In this document: one piece after another, positions 15,473 to 23,377 of the stretch
How the letters are laid out: every line of letters begins with the position of its first letter
Position numbering within the stretch: the stretch's first letter is position 1
DNA from: Perlabentimonas sp034003245
Lineage (GTDB): Bacteria; Bacteroidota; Bacteroidia; Bacteroidales; Tenuifilaceae
Direction: 5' to 3'
Assembly: GCA_034003245.1 (NCBI GenBank)
Contig: JAVEYY010000017.1
Span: 1 to 64,000 of the forward strand
DNA: 64,000 nt
Translations under genes and position numbers: made by a program
Notes under the pieces: model-generated
The model's database searches: none
What the model saw: only the letters and a program-made list of their open reading frames with translations
Told to the model about the DNA's origin: nothing

Positions 15473-16123
15473 TTATTTCCGCCTGTCCTCTCCTGGATAG
15501 TAGATGGCATTTGTCATTTCCTTCAGTCGGCTTCTTACTCGACACCCGTACCTCATTTCAATTTCTTTTGAATTCAGATTGGTCGTTATATGCGTTTTCA
15601 TCCCGAATGATTTGTACATATCATACCTAAGTAGAAGGATTTTCTCCATTACATTCTCTTTGTCTCCAAAATGAGAAGTTGTTTGACTCTCGCATCCGAG
15701 ATCATCATAAAGTCTTGTTTTTGGTTTAGTCTTATCTATTTGTCCATTTACAAGGTGAAAACAGTTTGTGCTGTGACTAGAAATCACATCAAACCCATCT
15801 GTTGAGAATTTTCCGGAAACTTCAATGGGGCTAAAGAATGCAAAACTCTCCGTTCGGAGGTACTCTTTGAGGATGCGTTTGAAAACTTGGAATAGCATTG
15901 TCTTACCAACACCAACAGATCCTTCAACACGAAGCCCCTTTGATAGTTTGTATGAACCATCAATTCTCTCAAATTGCGGATCTTGAATGAAATAAAGGAA
16001 AACTCTAAAATAAATCTCAACATCTACGTCATCAAGATAGAACTCAGGATTAATTTCACGACCTAATTGAGTTACAATTCTAAGTAGATCCTCTTTGCTA
16101 GGTTTCTGGTACATATGGATCAT
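15473..16123 (-). CDS. DnaC/IstB-like AAA+ ATPase, putative helicase loader
   Basis: 216 residues. Walker A GSVGVGKT at 68-75, Walker B-like RLYDDLG at about 137-143, and a sensor-type HITTNLNS near 180 match the DnaC-like loaders that pair with replication initiators on phages and mobile elements. The frame begins MIHMYQKPSK and overlaps the upstream initiator-like gene by 26 bp. AT-rich in contrast to the GC-rich mob genes next door, so the element is mosaic. It probably loads the host helicase at the element's origin during autonomous replication. Confidence 0.75.
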   Translation of the reverse strand: MIHMYQKPSKEDLLRIVTQLGREINPEFYLDDVDVEIYFRVFLYFIQDPQFERIDGSYKLSKGLRVEGSVGVGKTMLFQVFKRILKEYLRTESFAFFSPIEVSGKFSTDGFDVISSHSTNCFHLVNGQIDKTKPKTRLYDDLGCESQTTSHFGDKENVMEKILLLRYDMYKSFGMKTHITTNLNSKEIEMRYGCRVRSRLKEMTNAIYYPGEDRRK

Positions 16124-16598
16124 TGTTTGTAATTGAATTAATAATTTTTTTACTGTGAATTAAATACCTCTTCCCATTATTCTCAATCTTCTTGTTTTTG
16201 TTTATCTCAATTTGATTTTCTCTTGTTTTCTGTTTGGTTTTCATTTGCTCTTCATTTACTCTTCGCTCACCTTGGTATTCATCATATTTACAAATAGTTA
16301 TCCTCGTCGATTTTTTAATATCCTCCTTTACAATTAATTTCTCCTTTGCTAGCAATTTGAAAAATCGATGAACCCTGGAGTAACTCCAGTTGAATTGTTT
16401 AGCCCAAGTATCTATCGATCGAATTGATTGTCCGCGCTTACAGATAAATACCTCATTACCGATTAGCACTTCATTTTCGGAATGATTAACTAGAAGGAGC
16501 ATATCTTCCCAAGCTTCCCTTCTTGTCTTTGGTCGGTTCTCATTATACAGCCAGTGGTCTAACCATTCTCTGTGCAGCTTTATCCAGCCATCCATCAT
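16098..16598 (-). CDS. Replication-initiator/DnaD-like winged-helix protein
   Basis: 166 residues. MMDGWIKLHREWLDHWLY is the common opening of phage-replisome-organiser and DnaD-like proteins. The central part reads as a winged helix (SIRSIDTWAKQFNWSYSRVHRFFKLL is the likely recognition region; LIVKEDIKKSTRITICKYDEY the wing). The last 50 residues are basic and asparagine-rich. It overlaps the loader gene by 26 bp, so the two form a replication module. AT-rich. Confidence 0.7.
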   Translation of the reverse strand: MMDGWIKLHREWLDHWLYNENRPKTRREAWEDMLLLVNHSENEVLIGNEVFICKRGQSIRSIDTWAKQFNWSYSRVHRFFKLLAKEKLIVKEDIKKSTRITICKYDEYQGERRVNEEQMKTKQKTRENQIEINKNKKIENNGKRYLIHSKKIINSITNNDPYVPET

Positions 16599-16633
16599 TA
16601 AATTAATTTAGAAAAGCTTAAACACTACTGAAT

Positions 16634-16909
16634 TCAAAGTATAAACTTGTCTGCCTCCTCTTCTATCTCGTCTGAGGTATTTACTCTATTTCGACTCAGC
16701 CATTGTTCAAGTTCTTCCCTATCGAAGAAAACAGCTCCACCGCTAGGTTTGCTATGGGAAATTTTTTTAGATGCGGTTAATTTATAAAGGTAACTCTCTC
16801 TATATCCAGTATATAGAGATGCCTCCTTTAGGGTAAGTTTCTTTTTCTGAAGCAGAAGAAGATTTTCAAGTCTTCGAAACCTTTCGTTAATTAAATTCTC
16901 ATTTATCAT
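16634..16909 (-). CDS. Excisionase-like HTH_17 DNA-binding protein
   Basis: 91 residues from the ATG at 16909; upstream in-frame ATGs at 16936 and 16948 would add 9 or 13 residues but lack family similarity. The MerR-like winged HTH LTLKEASLYTGYRESYLYKL followed by SHSKPSGGAVFFDREELEQWL is the usual excisionase/HTH_17 pattern in Bacteroidota mobile elements. It is the first gene of the AT-rich replication module and faces away from the tRNA. No integrase gene is near, so the element may rely on one in trans or may be decayed. Confidence 0.75.
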   Translation of the reverse strand: MINENLINERFRRLENLLLLQKKKLTLKEASLYTGYRESYLYKLTASKKISHSKPSGGAVFFDREELEQWLSRNRVNTSDEIEEEADKFIL

Positions 16910-16948
16910 AATGTAATCGTTTTTAATTGTTTGCATCGAACAGGACAA

Positions 16949-17270
16949 AAGTAATCTGTGAGTTGTTTCTGAAATTTTTCATTTTCAATTATGGAGGCAA
17001 CAAAGGCGTAACCATGTGTCTATTTGCCCTATAAGAACAAATAAAGACACAATACATTTTTAAAAACGGAGAAAACTGAACTGTTCGAAACCTTGACAGA
17101 GCAAGCTTGACAATGGAAGTTAGATAGTGGAAAGTGATGAGAAGCTATTTTATTGACATTTTATACTAAACGAGAGTAAAGCAGAATGTAATCTAAAATA
17201 ACCCATCATTTAGACTCATTTATTCCCTTTAAATAAGCCCTTTTGTTTGTAGAATGTTTGTATCAAAATA
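16949..17270. other. AT-rich spacer between the excisionase and the tRNA
   Basis: No gene is seen. As the stretch between the excisionase and the 3' end of the tRNA, it is where an attachment site or lost integrase would be expected. I found no repeat of the tRNA 3' end elsewhere in the window. Confidence 0.45.
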
Positions 17271-17273
17271 AAA

Positions 17274-17302
17274 AAGCACTTGCGAATTTTTCGTAAGTGC
17301 TT
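17274..17302 (-). terminator. Terminator of the tRNA gene
   Basis: 13-bp stem AAGCACTTGCGAA (17274-17286) / TTCGTAAGTGCTT (17290-17302) with one wobble. On the minus strand it is followed by TTTTTATTTTG. It lies 11 bp after the tRNA 3' end. Confidence 0.75.
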
Positions 17303-17312
17303 GATTTTTAAG

Positions 17313-17386
17313 TGGGCCCAGCTGGGCTTGAACCAGCGACCCCCTGATTATGAGTCAGGTGCTCTAACCAGCTGAGCTATGGGCCC
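17313..17386 (-). tRNA. tRNA with CAU anticodon (Met, or Ile2)
   Basis: On the minus strand GGGCCCA pairs with TGGGCCC as the 7-bp acceptor stem, followed by discriminator A. The D arm is AGCTCAGCTGGTTAGAGC, the anticodon arm CTGACTCATAATCAG with CAU in the loop, and the T arm GCTGGTTCAAGCCCAGC. The 3' CCA is not encoded. The anticodon fits elongator Met or lysidine-modified Ile2; the T arm resembles Ile2 of E. coli, but the choice is not certain. Its 3' end points towards the mobile element, the usual orientation for tRNA integration sites. Confidence 0.93.
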
Positions 17387-17421
17387 CGATAAAAACCTTA
17401 AAAGGTTTTTTTATTGGATTG

Positions 17422-17429
17422 CAAAAGTA
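17422..17429 (-). promoter_or_regulatory. -7 box of the tRNA promoter
   Basis: TACTTTTG on the minus strand matches the Bacteroidota TAnnTTTG box, 36 bp upstream of the tRNA 5' end. No clear TTG at -33. Confidence 0.5.
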
Positions 17430-17472
17430 CATATTTGTATCCGAATTTTGCAACCCTAACATTACTTTTTTT

Positions 17473-18123
17473 ATGTCGAAACCCATTTTTACCCCATTTG
17501 CCAACCAAAACATCAAGAATATCATCTTCGATTTGGGTGGTGTTATCCTTAATATCGATTACCATTTAACCATCGATACCTATAAAAACCTGGGGATTAC
17601 CAATTTTGAATCGATGTTCACCCAAGCCCAACAGGTTGGGCTATTCGATCAGCTGGACAAGGGGTTGGTTACCCCAGCACAGTTTCGCGATGGACTCCGC
17701 CAGATAAGCGGCCTAGCCCTTACCGACGAGCAGATTGACGATGCGTGGAACGCCATGCTGCTCGATTTTCCTCCGCAAAGGCTTGAGGTGCTGAGAACGG
17801 TAAAAAATCATTACAAAACATTTCTGCTAAGCAATACCAACGCCATACATATTGAGGAGTACAACAAGGTTTTGCACAAAACCTTTGGAGTCGAAAATCT
17901 TTCGGTTTACTTCGATAAGGAGTACTACTCGCACCTAATTCATTTGCGCAAGCCCGATGCCGAGGCTTTTGAAATCATCCTAAGGGAGAATATCCTAAAC
18001 CCAAGCGAAACACTTTTTATTGACGATACGCTGCAACACGTTGAGGGAGCCAGAAAATTGGGTATCTTAGCTTATCATTTAAATATCCCTGCTGGGGAGT
18101 GCATCGAAAAACTTTTCATTTAA
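17473..18123 (+). CDS. HAD-family phosphatase (YihX-like)
   Basis: 216 residues from the ATG at 17473; the longer frame opening at 17419 lies within the promoter/leader region. HAD motifs: FDLGGVIL at 19-26 (the DxG form with nucleophile Asp20), LLSNTNAIH (motif II, about residue 120), RKPDAEAF (motif III lysine, about 160) and FIDDT (motif IV, about 183). The long helical cap between motifs I and II is the C1-type of glucose-1-phosphatase/haloacid-type enzymes. It probably acts on a small phosphorylated metabolite in the cytoplasm. The ATP-cone nuclease gene starts 14 bp downstream, so the two are likely co-transcribed. Confidence 0.85.
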   Translation: MSKPIFTPFANQNIKNIIFDLGGVILNIDYHLTIDTYKNLGITNFESMFTQAQQVGLFDQLDKGLVTPAQFRDGLRQISGLALTDEQIDDAWNAMLLDFPPQRLEVLRTVKNHYKTFLLSNTNAIHIEEYNKVLHKTFGVENLSVYFDKEYYSHLIHLRKPDAEAFEIILRENILNPSETLFIDDTLQHVEGARKLGILAYHLNIPAGECIEKLFI

Positions 18124-18137
18124 TTACACCGCTTGAT

Positions 18138-18977
18138 ATGAGCAACACCATACAAATTACTAAGGCCACCGGCGAAAAGGAAGCCTTTCAGAGCGAGAAA
18201 CTTACGGAGTCGCTAAAGCGTGCTGGTGCCAACGAGAAGCTAATTGCCGATATTGTGGCCGAAGTGGAGAATTGGCTCACCGAGGGGGTAAGCACCAAGA
18301 AGATTTACACCAAAGCATTCACCCTGCTCCGCAAAAAGCGCCGTAGCTTTGCTGCCCGTTACAGCTTAAAAAATGCCTTAATGGATTTGGGGCCAACTGG
18401 CTACCCGTTTGAGCACTTCGTTGGACAAATCTTTGCCATTCAAGGTTTCGACACTACGGTTGGACAGCTGGTACAGGGTCAGTGCGTACAGCACGAGGTG
18501 GATGTGGTAGCCTCGCAAAACCACACGCAATACCTTGTGGAATGTAAGTTCTACAACACCCAGGATAAGCACGCCAACGTTCAGGTTCCGCTATACATTC
18601 GCTCACGGGTAAACGACATTGAGGCCAAGCGCAAGCAACTGCCCGAGTTCAATGGCTATACTTTTTACGGCTGGATTGTTACAAATACAAGGTTTACCGA
18701 GGATGCCATGGATTTTGGCAAATGCTCTGGACTGCATCTGGTAAGCTGGGACTACCCCAAAGGGCACAGCCTTAAGGATATGATTGATACCTACCGTATG
18801 TTCCCCATTACCACCCTCACCGAACTCAACAAGAGGGAGAAGCAGCAGCTTATGGATAAAGGCGTTGTGCTGTGCCGTCAAATAGTTAGTAATCCTAAGG
18901 TTTTGGAGGATATTGGAATCTCAAAGCCAAAGATTACCAAGGTTCTGGATGAGGCGAATGATTTGTGTAAACAGTAA
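18138..18977 (+). CDS. ATP-cone and Mrr-like restriction endonuclease protein
   Basis: 279 residues from ATG 18138. Residues 1-85 form an ATP-cone (IQITKATGEKEAFQSEKLTES, as in the allosteric site of ribonucleotide reductase and NrdR). Residues about 90-200 look like a restriction-endonuclease-like fold of Mrr/HJR type: EHFVGQIFAIQGF, then EVDVVA and YLVECKFYN giving the E/D...ExK catalytic set. A helical tail follows, whose NPKVLEDIGISKPKITKVLDEA resembles an HhH segment. Proteins with this architecture are called restriction endonucleases in databases, though their targets are unclear. Nucleotide control of the nuclease is inferred from the cone. Confidence 0.82.
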   Translation: MSNTIQITKATGEKEAFQSEKLTESLKRAGANEKLIADIVAEVENWLTEGVSTKKIYTKAFTLLRKKRRSFAARYSLKNALMDLGPTGYPFEHFVGQIFAIQGFDTTVGQLVQGQCVQHEVDVVASQNHTQYLVECKFYNTQDKHANVQVPLYIRSRVNDIEAKRKQLPEFNGYTFYGWIVTNTRFTEDAMDFGKCSGLHLVSWDYPKGHSLKDMIDTYRMFPITTLTELNKREKQQLMDKGVVLCRQIVSNPKVLEDIGISKPKITKVLDEANDLCKQ

Positions 18978-19159
18978 ATGCTCAATAAAATAAGCAGAGA
19001 ATTAATTAGCAACAGATATAAAGCTTTTAGAGCTGTTTGTTCCTTGTGCCTCTCATAGCACTTGCCCCTTTATGCAAATGAATCATAAACTAATATTACA
19101 GCTCTAATTGCAAAACAACACTTACTTCTCTGTGTTAATTTCTTTGCGCGTGATGAACA

Positions 19160-20140
19160 CTAAAACATTCCCCCAACAAACTCCTCAGCCTTAATGTTCT
19201 TGAAGTAGTTGTTGAAATCGAACTTCGATAGGGTTTGCAGAATGGCTGATTGCTCGTGCTTTACACCCACCAGCGCTTTTTGCACCTCGTCGATATCGTG
19301 CTTGTGAAAAAAATCGCCAAAGATTCGGATATCCTTAATAACACCTTTCGATACGTTTATGTGGAACTCTACGCTACCGCCTTCGGTACGGATTAGCTTC
19401 TCGAAATCGTACTTTGGTGAGTCGCCAAAATTCCACTCCCACTGCGAGAACTTCTCGTCGCGCAGCTTCTCTATGCCCGCAATATCCTCGGGGGTGTACA
19501 CGTACTCCTTCGAGTCGGGATACATCTCCATGATGTGCTTCATAATCCTATCGCGGAACTCCAGCACATCCATTTTTTCGGTTAGATGCTCGCTAATGTT
19601 GGTAACTCTTGATCGAACTGACTTCACGGCCTTGTCCTGGAATTTGAGCGGGTTCACCTTTAACGCAGCCGATAGGTCGGTCATAATGGCCGAGAACAGC
19701 AGCGTTCCGTGGTGTAGCACCCTGTTTTTCCAGATGCTCTCGGCATTGCCCGAGAATTTTCTCCCATCGATGGTAAGATCGTTGCGCCCCTCGAACTTGG
19801 CATTAATGCCCATGCTCTGCAAAACATCGAGGATAGGCTGGGTAAACTTGCGGAAATCGCCCTGTGCACCCTCGCCGGCGTTTTTCACAAAGGTGAAGTT
19901 TAGGTTTCCAAGGTCGTGGAAAACCGCTCCACCGCCCGATATTCGCCGAACAACCTTGATGTTGTTCTGCTTAACGTAATCAACATTAATCTCGGCCAGA
20001 GTATTCTGGTGCTTCCCTACAATAATGGAGGGTTCGTTGCGCCACAGCATGAAACAATCGTCTTTTAAATGTTTTAGCGCGTACTCGTCGGCAGCAATGT
20101 TGAAGTATGGATCGGTGTGTGAATCTTTAATGCATAGCAT
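19160..20140 (-). CDS. lplA: Lipoate-protein ligase A
   Basis: 326 residues. The lipoyl-ligase signature RRISGGGAVFHDLGNLNFTF is at about 71-90, with the conserved lysine in DLTIDGRKFSGNA (about 125-137). A C-terminal accessory domain (EWNFGDSPKYDFEK onward) is present, as in full-length LplA. It attaches free lipoate, through lipoyl-AMP, to E2 subunits of 2-oxoacid dehydrogenases and to GcvH. It stands alone on minus with about 180 bp to each neighbour. Confidence 0.94.
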   Translation of the reverse strand: MLCIKDSHTDPYFNIAADEYALKHLKDDCFMLWRNEPSIIVGKHQNTLAEINVDYVKQNNIKVVRRISGGGAVFHDLGNLNFTFVKNAGEGAQGDFRKFTQPILDVLQSMGINAKFEGRNDLTIDGRKFSGNAESIWKNRVLHHGTLLFSAIMTDLSAALKVNPLKFQDKAVKSVRSRVTNISEHLTEKMDVLEFRDRIMKHIMEMYPDSKEYVYTPEDIAGIEKLRDEKFSQWEWNFGDSPKYDFEKLIRTEGGSVEFHINVSKGVIKDIRIFGDFFHKHDIDEVQKALVGVKHEQSAILQTLSKFDFNNYFKNIKAEEFVGGMF

Positions 20141-20283
20141 GGCTATTGGGGTTTATTCTGATTTTTAACTCTAACTAAAACAAGCAATAGGTTTAATGGT
20201 TGACAAAAATACAAATGTTTACCAATATTGTCTGGCAAAAGGCTTTCGATAACCTATTCGAGTGTGCTTTCGGCTATAAATGC

Positions 20284-20291
20284 TAATTTTG
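20284..20291 (+). promoter_or_regulatory. -7 box for the 2-hydroxyacid dehydrogenase
   Basis: TAATTTTG fits TAnnTTTG, 28 bp upstream of the ATG at 20320. No good -33 TTG. Confidence 0.4.
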
Positions 20292-20319
20292 TGAATCCGA
20301 TTTAAAAAATCATCATACA

Positions 20320-21267
20320 ATGATAAAGATAGTTTTTGCAGAGCCCATAGGCCTTATCGATGAGGATAAGCTTGCCTTTACCTCCGAGATGGGGCAGCAG
20401 GGAAACTCCGTAACATTCTACAACGATGTTCCGCGGGATAACGATGAGCTAATCCAAAGAATAGCCGATGCTCAGGTGCTTGTGGTTAGCAACCTACCTG
20501 TTCCCGAAACAGCCATAAATGCGGCCAAAAATCTAATGTATATATCGGTGGCGTTTACTGGGGTCGATCATATTGCACAGGAAGCCTGCAGGCAGCGCGG
20601 AGTTACCATCTCTAACGCGGCTGGCTACAGCACAGAGGCCGTTGCCGAGCTAACCATTGGTATGGCCATCGATTTGCTCCGCAAAGTTACTCCTGCCGAT
20701 TCTGTTACACGCAGTTTGGGTGGCCGAAGCGGTTTCCTAGGGCAAGAGCTGGCCGGAAAAACTTTTGGTATACTGGGAATGGGCGCCATTGGGCAACGCG
20801 TTGCCCAGCTGGCCAATGCCTTTGGGTGCCGGGTGATTACTTGGTCGAGAACAGTAAAATCCAATACTCATGCAGAATTTTTAGAATTCGACGAGGTAAT
20901 CCGCAAGTCCGATATACTTTCACTTCATCTTCCGTTAAAACCTCAAACTGAGAATTTGATGGGGATGCGCGAATTTGGGATGATGAAACCATCAGCTATG
21001 CTCATAAATACCGCAAGGGCAAAAGTAGTAAATACGCCTGCGCTGGTTGATGCCCTAAACCAAAATTTAATAGCTGGCGCAGCAGTTGATATTTACGAAT
21101 ACGAACCTCCTCTAAAGAACAACCATCCTTTACTTTCTGCTCCAAATACTTTACTGCTCCCACACCTTGGTTTTGCAACCCACGAGGCCATTGCGCTTCG
21201 ATCTCAGATTGTGCTAAACAATATTCGAAGTTGGTTACAAGGAAAAGTACAGAATGATGTGATATAA
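20320..21267 (+). CDS. NAD-dependent D-2-hydroxyacid dehydrogenase
   Basis: 315 residues. The Rossmann motif GMGAIG at 153-158 sits in a typical dehydrogenase core. Catalytic residues can be placed: Arg in NTARAKVV (about 229), Glu in YEYEPP (about 259) and His in LLPHLGF (about 278). It oxidises or reduces a D-2-hydroxyacid with NAD(P); phosphoglycerate, glycerate and lactate-type substrates are all possible and sequence alone does not decide. No ACT domain, so it is not the long regulated SerA. Single gene on plus with its own promoter box. Confidence 0.88.
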   Translation: MIKIVFAEPIGLIDEDKLAFTSEMGQQGNSVTFYNDVPRDNDELIQRIADAQVLVVSNLPVPETAINAAKNLMYISVAFTGVDHIAQEACRQRGVTISNAAGYSTEAVAELTIGMAIDLLRKVTPADSVTRSLGGRSGFLGQELAGKTFGILGMGAIGQRVAQLANAFGCRVITWSRTVKSNTHAEFLEFDEVIRKSDILSLHLPLKPQTENLMGMREFGMMKPSAMLINTARAKVVNTPALVDALNQNLIAGAAVDIYEYEPPLKNNHPLLSAPNTLLLPHLGFATHEAIALRSQIVLNNIRSWLQGKVQNDVI

Positions 21268-21328
21268 AGGTGTTTTTGTGTTTTTATGCGACGAATATGA
21301 CACCAGAAAGGAGTCGATATGATGCTTA

Positions 21329-21778
21329 TCAATCCTCATCCTCATTAATGGTGTTGAGCAATAAGATGCGGAGCATAAAAAGCATCATCACAGGAAAAAT
21401 AACGGTTTGCAGTAATCTAACCAAAAGGTAATCGATTATGTTGAGCTGAATTAGCATGGCAATTGCCACAATTATTGCCATATCAAAAAACATCACCACA
21501 GCACTGCTTGCCTGCGAACGGAAAAACCCTGGGAAAGGACTCTCTGAATCCTCGCCCTGTATTCGCACTAAAGAGTAAAGACAGAACGTAAAAAGTAATG
21601 GTGATATAACACCAAAAATCACCAAAACGTAAACCGATGGCCAAACTCCAAAGCTGAAAAGCAGCCCTCCAGTAGCTGAAATAATCACATTAAAGGCAAA
21701 TCGGCCTCCAGTTCCAACCAGGTTGTCAATCCAGTAAAAAGCTATACTATTATACTTTTGAGGTTTGTCGTTGTGCAT
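21329..21778 (-). CDS. Small integral membrane protein, unknown function
   Basis: 149 residues with four hydrophobic segments (about 28-50, 52-70, 90-110 and 115-135, for example FNVIISATGGLLFSFGVW and MAIIVAIAMLIQL). The C-terminus is acidic (NTINEDED). No signal peptide or catalytic motif. It lies 17 bp after the stop of the VOC gene on the same strand, so it is probably in the same operon. I do not recognise the family. Confidence 0.7.
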   Translation of the reverse strand: MHNDKPQKYNSIAFYWIDNLVGTGGRFAFNVIISATGGLLFSFGVWPSVYVLVIFGVISPLLFTFCLYSLVRIQGEDSESPFPGFFRSQASSAVVMFFDMAIIVAIAMLIQLNIIDYLLVRLLQTVIFPVMMLFMLRILLLNTINEDED

Positions 21779-21795
21779 CGCAAAGCATTATATTC

Positions 21796-22170
21796 TTATA
21801 AATCCTCGGCAAAGGTGAGAACATAACCATTGTTGTCGAGGATTGAGAACTCGGTTGCCCCGTAGAAAGTTTTCCCCAACCCCTTAACAACCTCTACACT
21901 ATCAGATATCTTGTTGAAAAAATCAAGTATGCCCTTCATCTTGATGTAAAAAATTAGTGAGCCTCCATCGGTTCTGTTGATCTGAGGCAGCTCATCGTCT
22001 AAACTCTCGAATGACTGAAAAATCAGGCTTACAGATTCGTTGGCCATCATAACCCAAACAAATGGGCTCTGTTCGGGGACTGTCATGATTACTTCAAACC
22101 CTAAAATCTTGTAAAAATTGATGGTTTGGTTGATGTCCTTTACGAAAAAATTGGGGGTTAATGAGTCCAT
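21796..22170 (-). CDS. VOC (glyoxalase/bleomycin-resistance-like) family protein
   Basis: 124 residues with two beta-alpha-beta-beta-beta modules: LTPNFFVKDINQTINFYKIL at the start, and GGSLIFYIKM ... FSILDNNGYVLTFAEDL at the end. The C-terminal ILDNNGYVLTF is a usual VOC ending, but the metal-binding His/Glu set of true glyoxalases is only partly visible. Substrate unknown. It lies 23 bp downstream of the antiporter gene. Confidence 0.85.
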   Translation of the reverse strand: MDSLTPNFFVKDINQTINFYKILGFEVIMTVPEQSPFVWVMMANESVSLIFQSFESLDDELPQINRTDGGSLIFYIKMKGILDFFNKISDSVEVVKGLGKTFYGATEFSILDNNGYVLTFAEDL

Positions 22171-22193
22171 AATGGTTTCAAATTAGCGATATT

Positions 22194-23153
22194 CTATATG
22201 CTAAGAATCAGGTATACAATATACCCCACGTAAATAGCCACAAATACTCCTCCCTCTTTCCTGTCGATTTTTTGGCCGGGCCCCATAAGCGCAAAGGCAA
22301 AAAGCAGCAGGCTTGCTAGGCAGGTAACCAGAATATCGATATTAGCTGCAGGGTAAAATGGTAACGGGCGAATTACGCTGGAAACGCCAAGCACCATAAA
22401 AATGTTGAAGATATTCGATCCCAATACATTTCCGATGGCTATATCGGAATTGCCCTTATAGGCTGCAACAGCCGATGTAACCAACTCGGGCAACGAGGTG
22501 CCTAACGCCACCACGGTAAGTCCGATAATGGAGTCGGGCACACCAAACGATTGGGCAATAATTGTGGCTGAATCAACAATAAGCTTTCCGCCAAGGTAGA
22601 GGCCTGCAATGCCAAAAATTATCATCAACGATGAAATTTGCCATTTTCTGTCTTTAACCGAAGTAATTGGAGCATACTTGTCGGACTTGGCCGAGATATA
22701 GGTGTAGTAAAGAAAGATGGCAAGAAATGTGAGAAGGATCATCCCATCAATTCTTGAAAGGATCGATATTTCGGAACCATCTATTAGCGCATCATTGGCC
22801 AACATAAATAGAATAACGGCTGCCATAAAGCTGAAAGGAATCTCCATCTTTATGGTTAAACTCTGCACCATTACAGGTTTAATAATTGCGGCTACTCCAA
22901 CAACAACAAAAATGTTAATTGTGTTGCTGCCAATTACATTACCAATAGCCAAACCGCTATTCCCGCTTATCGAGGCTAAAACGTTCACAAACATCTCGGG
23001 CATTGAGGTGCCAAAGGCAACAACAGTAAGCCCAATCACAAAAGCTGAAACACCCAACTTTGACGCTACCGACGATGCTCCCTCTACAAGCCTGTCGGCA
23101 CTGTAAATCAGCACAACAAATCCTACTACTAAAAGAATAATATCAAGTATCAT
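22194..23153 (-). CDS. CaCA-family Na+/Ca2+ exchanger (YrbG-like)
   Basis: 319 residues, ten or eleven hydrophobic segments in two homologous halves. Each half carries the alpha-repeat: VVAFGTSMPEMFVNVLASISGNSGLAIGNVIGSN in the first and VVALGTSLPELVTSAVAAYKGNSDIAIGNVLGSN in the second (quoted in parts: GTSMPE, GTSLPE, GNVIGSN, GNVLGSN). The acidic residues in the two GTS-PE motifs bind cations. It exports Ca2+ in exchange for Na+ at the inner membrane. First gene of a three-gene minus-strand group with the VOC and membrane proteins. Confidence 0.93.
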   Translation of the reverse strand: MILDIILLVVGFVVLIYSADRLVEGASSVASKLGVSAFVIGLTVVAFGTSMPEMFVNVLASISGNSGLAIGNVIGSNTINIFVVVGVAAIIKPVMVQSLTIKMEIPFSFMAAVILFMLANDALIDGSEISILSRIDGMILLTFLAIFLYYTYISAKSDKYAPITSVKDRKWQISSLMIIFGIAGLYLGGKLIVDSATIIAQSFGVPDSIIGLTVVALGTSLPELVTSAVAAYKGNSDIAIGNVLGSNIFNIFMVLGVSSVIRPLPFYPAANIDILVTCLASLLLFAFALMGPGQKIDRKEGGVFVAIYVGYIVYLILSI

Positions 23154-23345
23154 CTACAATAAATTCATTGAAACTAATTCGTTATTTATCAGCATCAAAC
23201 ACTGCTCTGCAGGATCAACAAAACTTAATCGCAAAGGTTGCAATTAATTTGATGTAATCAAAAAAACGCATTTTCGCCTAACGGGTTATTAACATATTTT
23301 AGGCTTAATCAACCCTTGCACAGCGATGGTCTCCCTAAAGATTTG

Positions 23346-23353
23346 TAAATTTG
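23346..23353 (+). promoter_or_regulatory. -7 box for the Ig-like lipoprotein gene
   Basis: TAAATTTG, a full match to TAnnTTTG, 25 bp upstream of the start codon. A TTG at 23316 is too far away for the -33 element. Confidence 0.45.
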
Positions 23354-23377
23354 CTTCCAAAATAAAACCAATTGCAG

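Noticed and set aside
19359..19979. A 206-codon frame antisense to lplA
   Set aside because: It is fully covered by lipoate ligase on the other strand and has no protein-like motif pattern.
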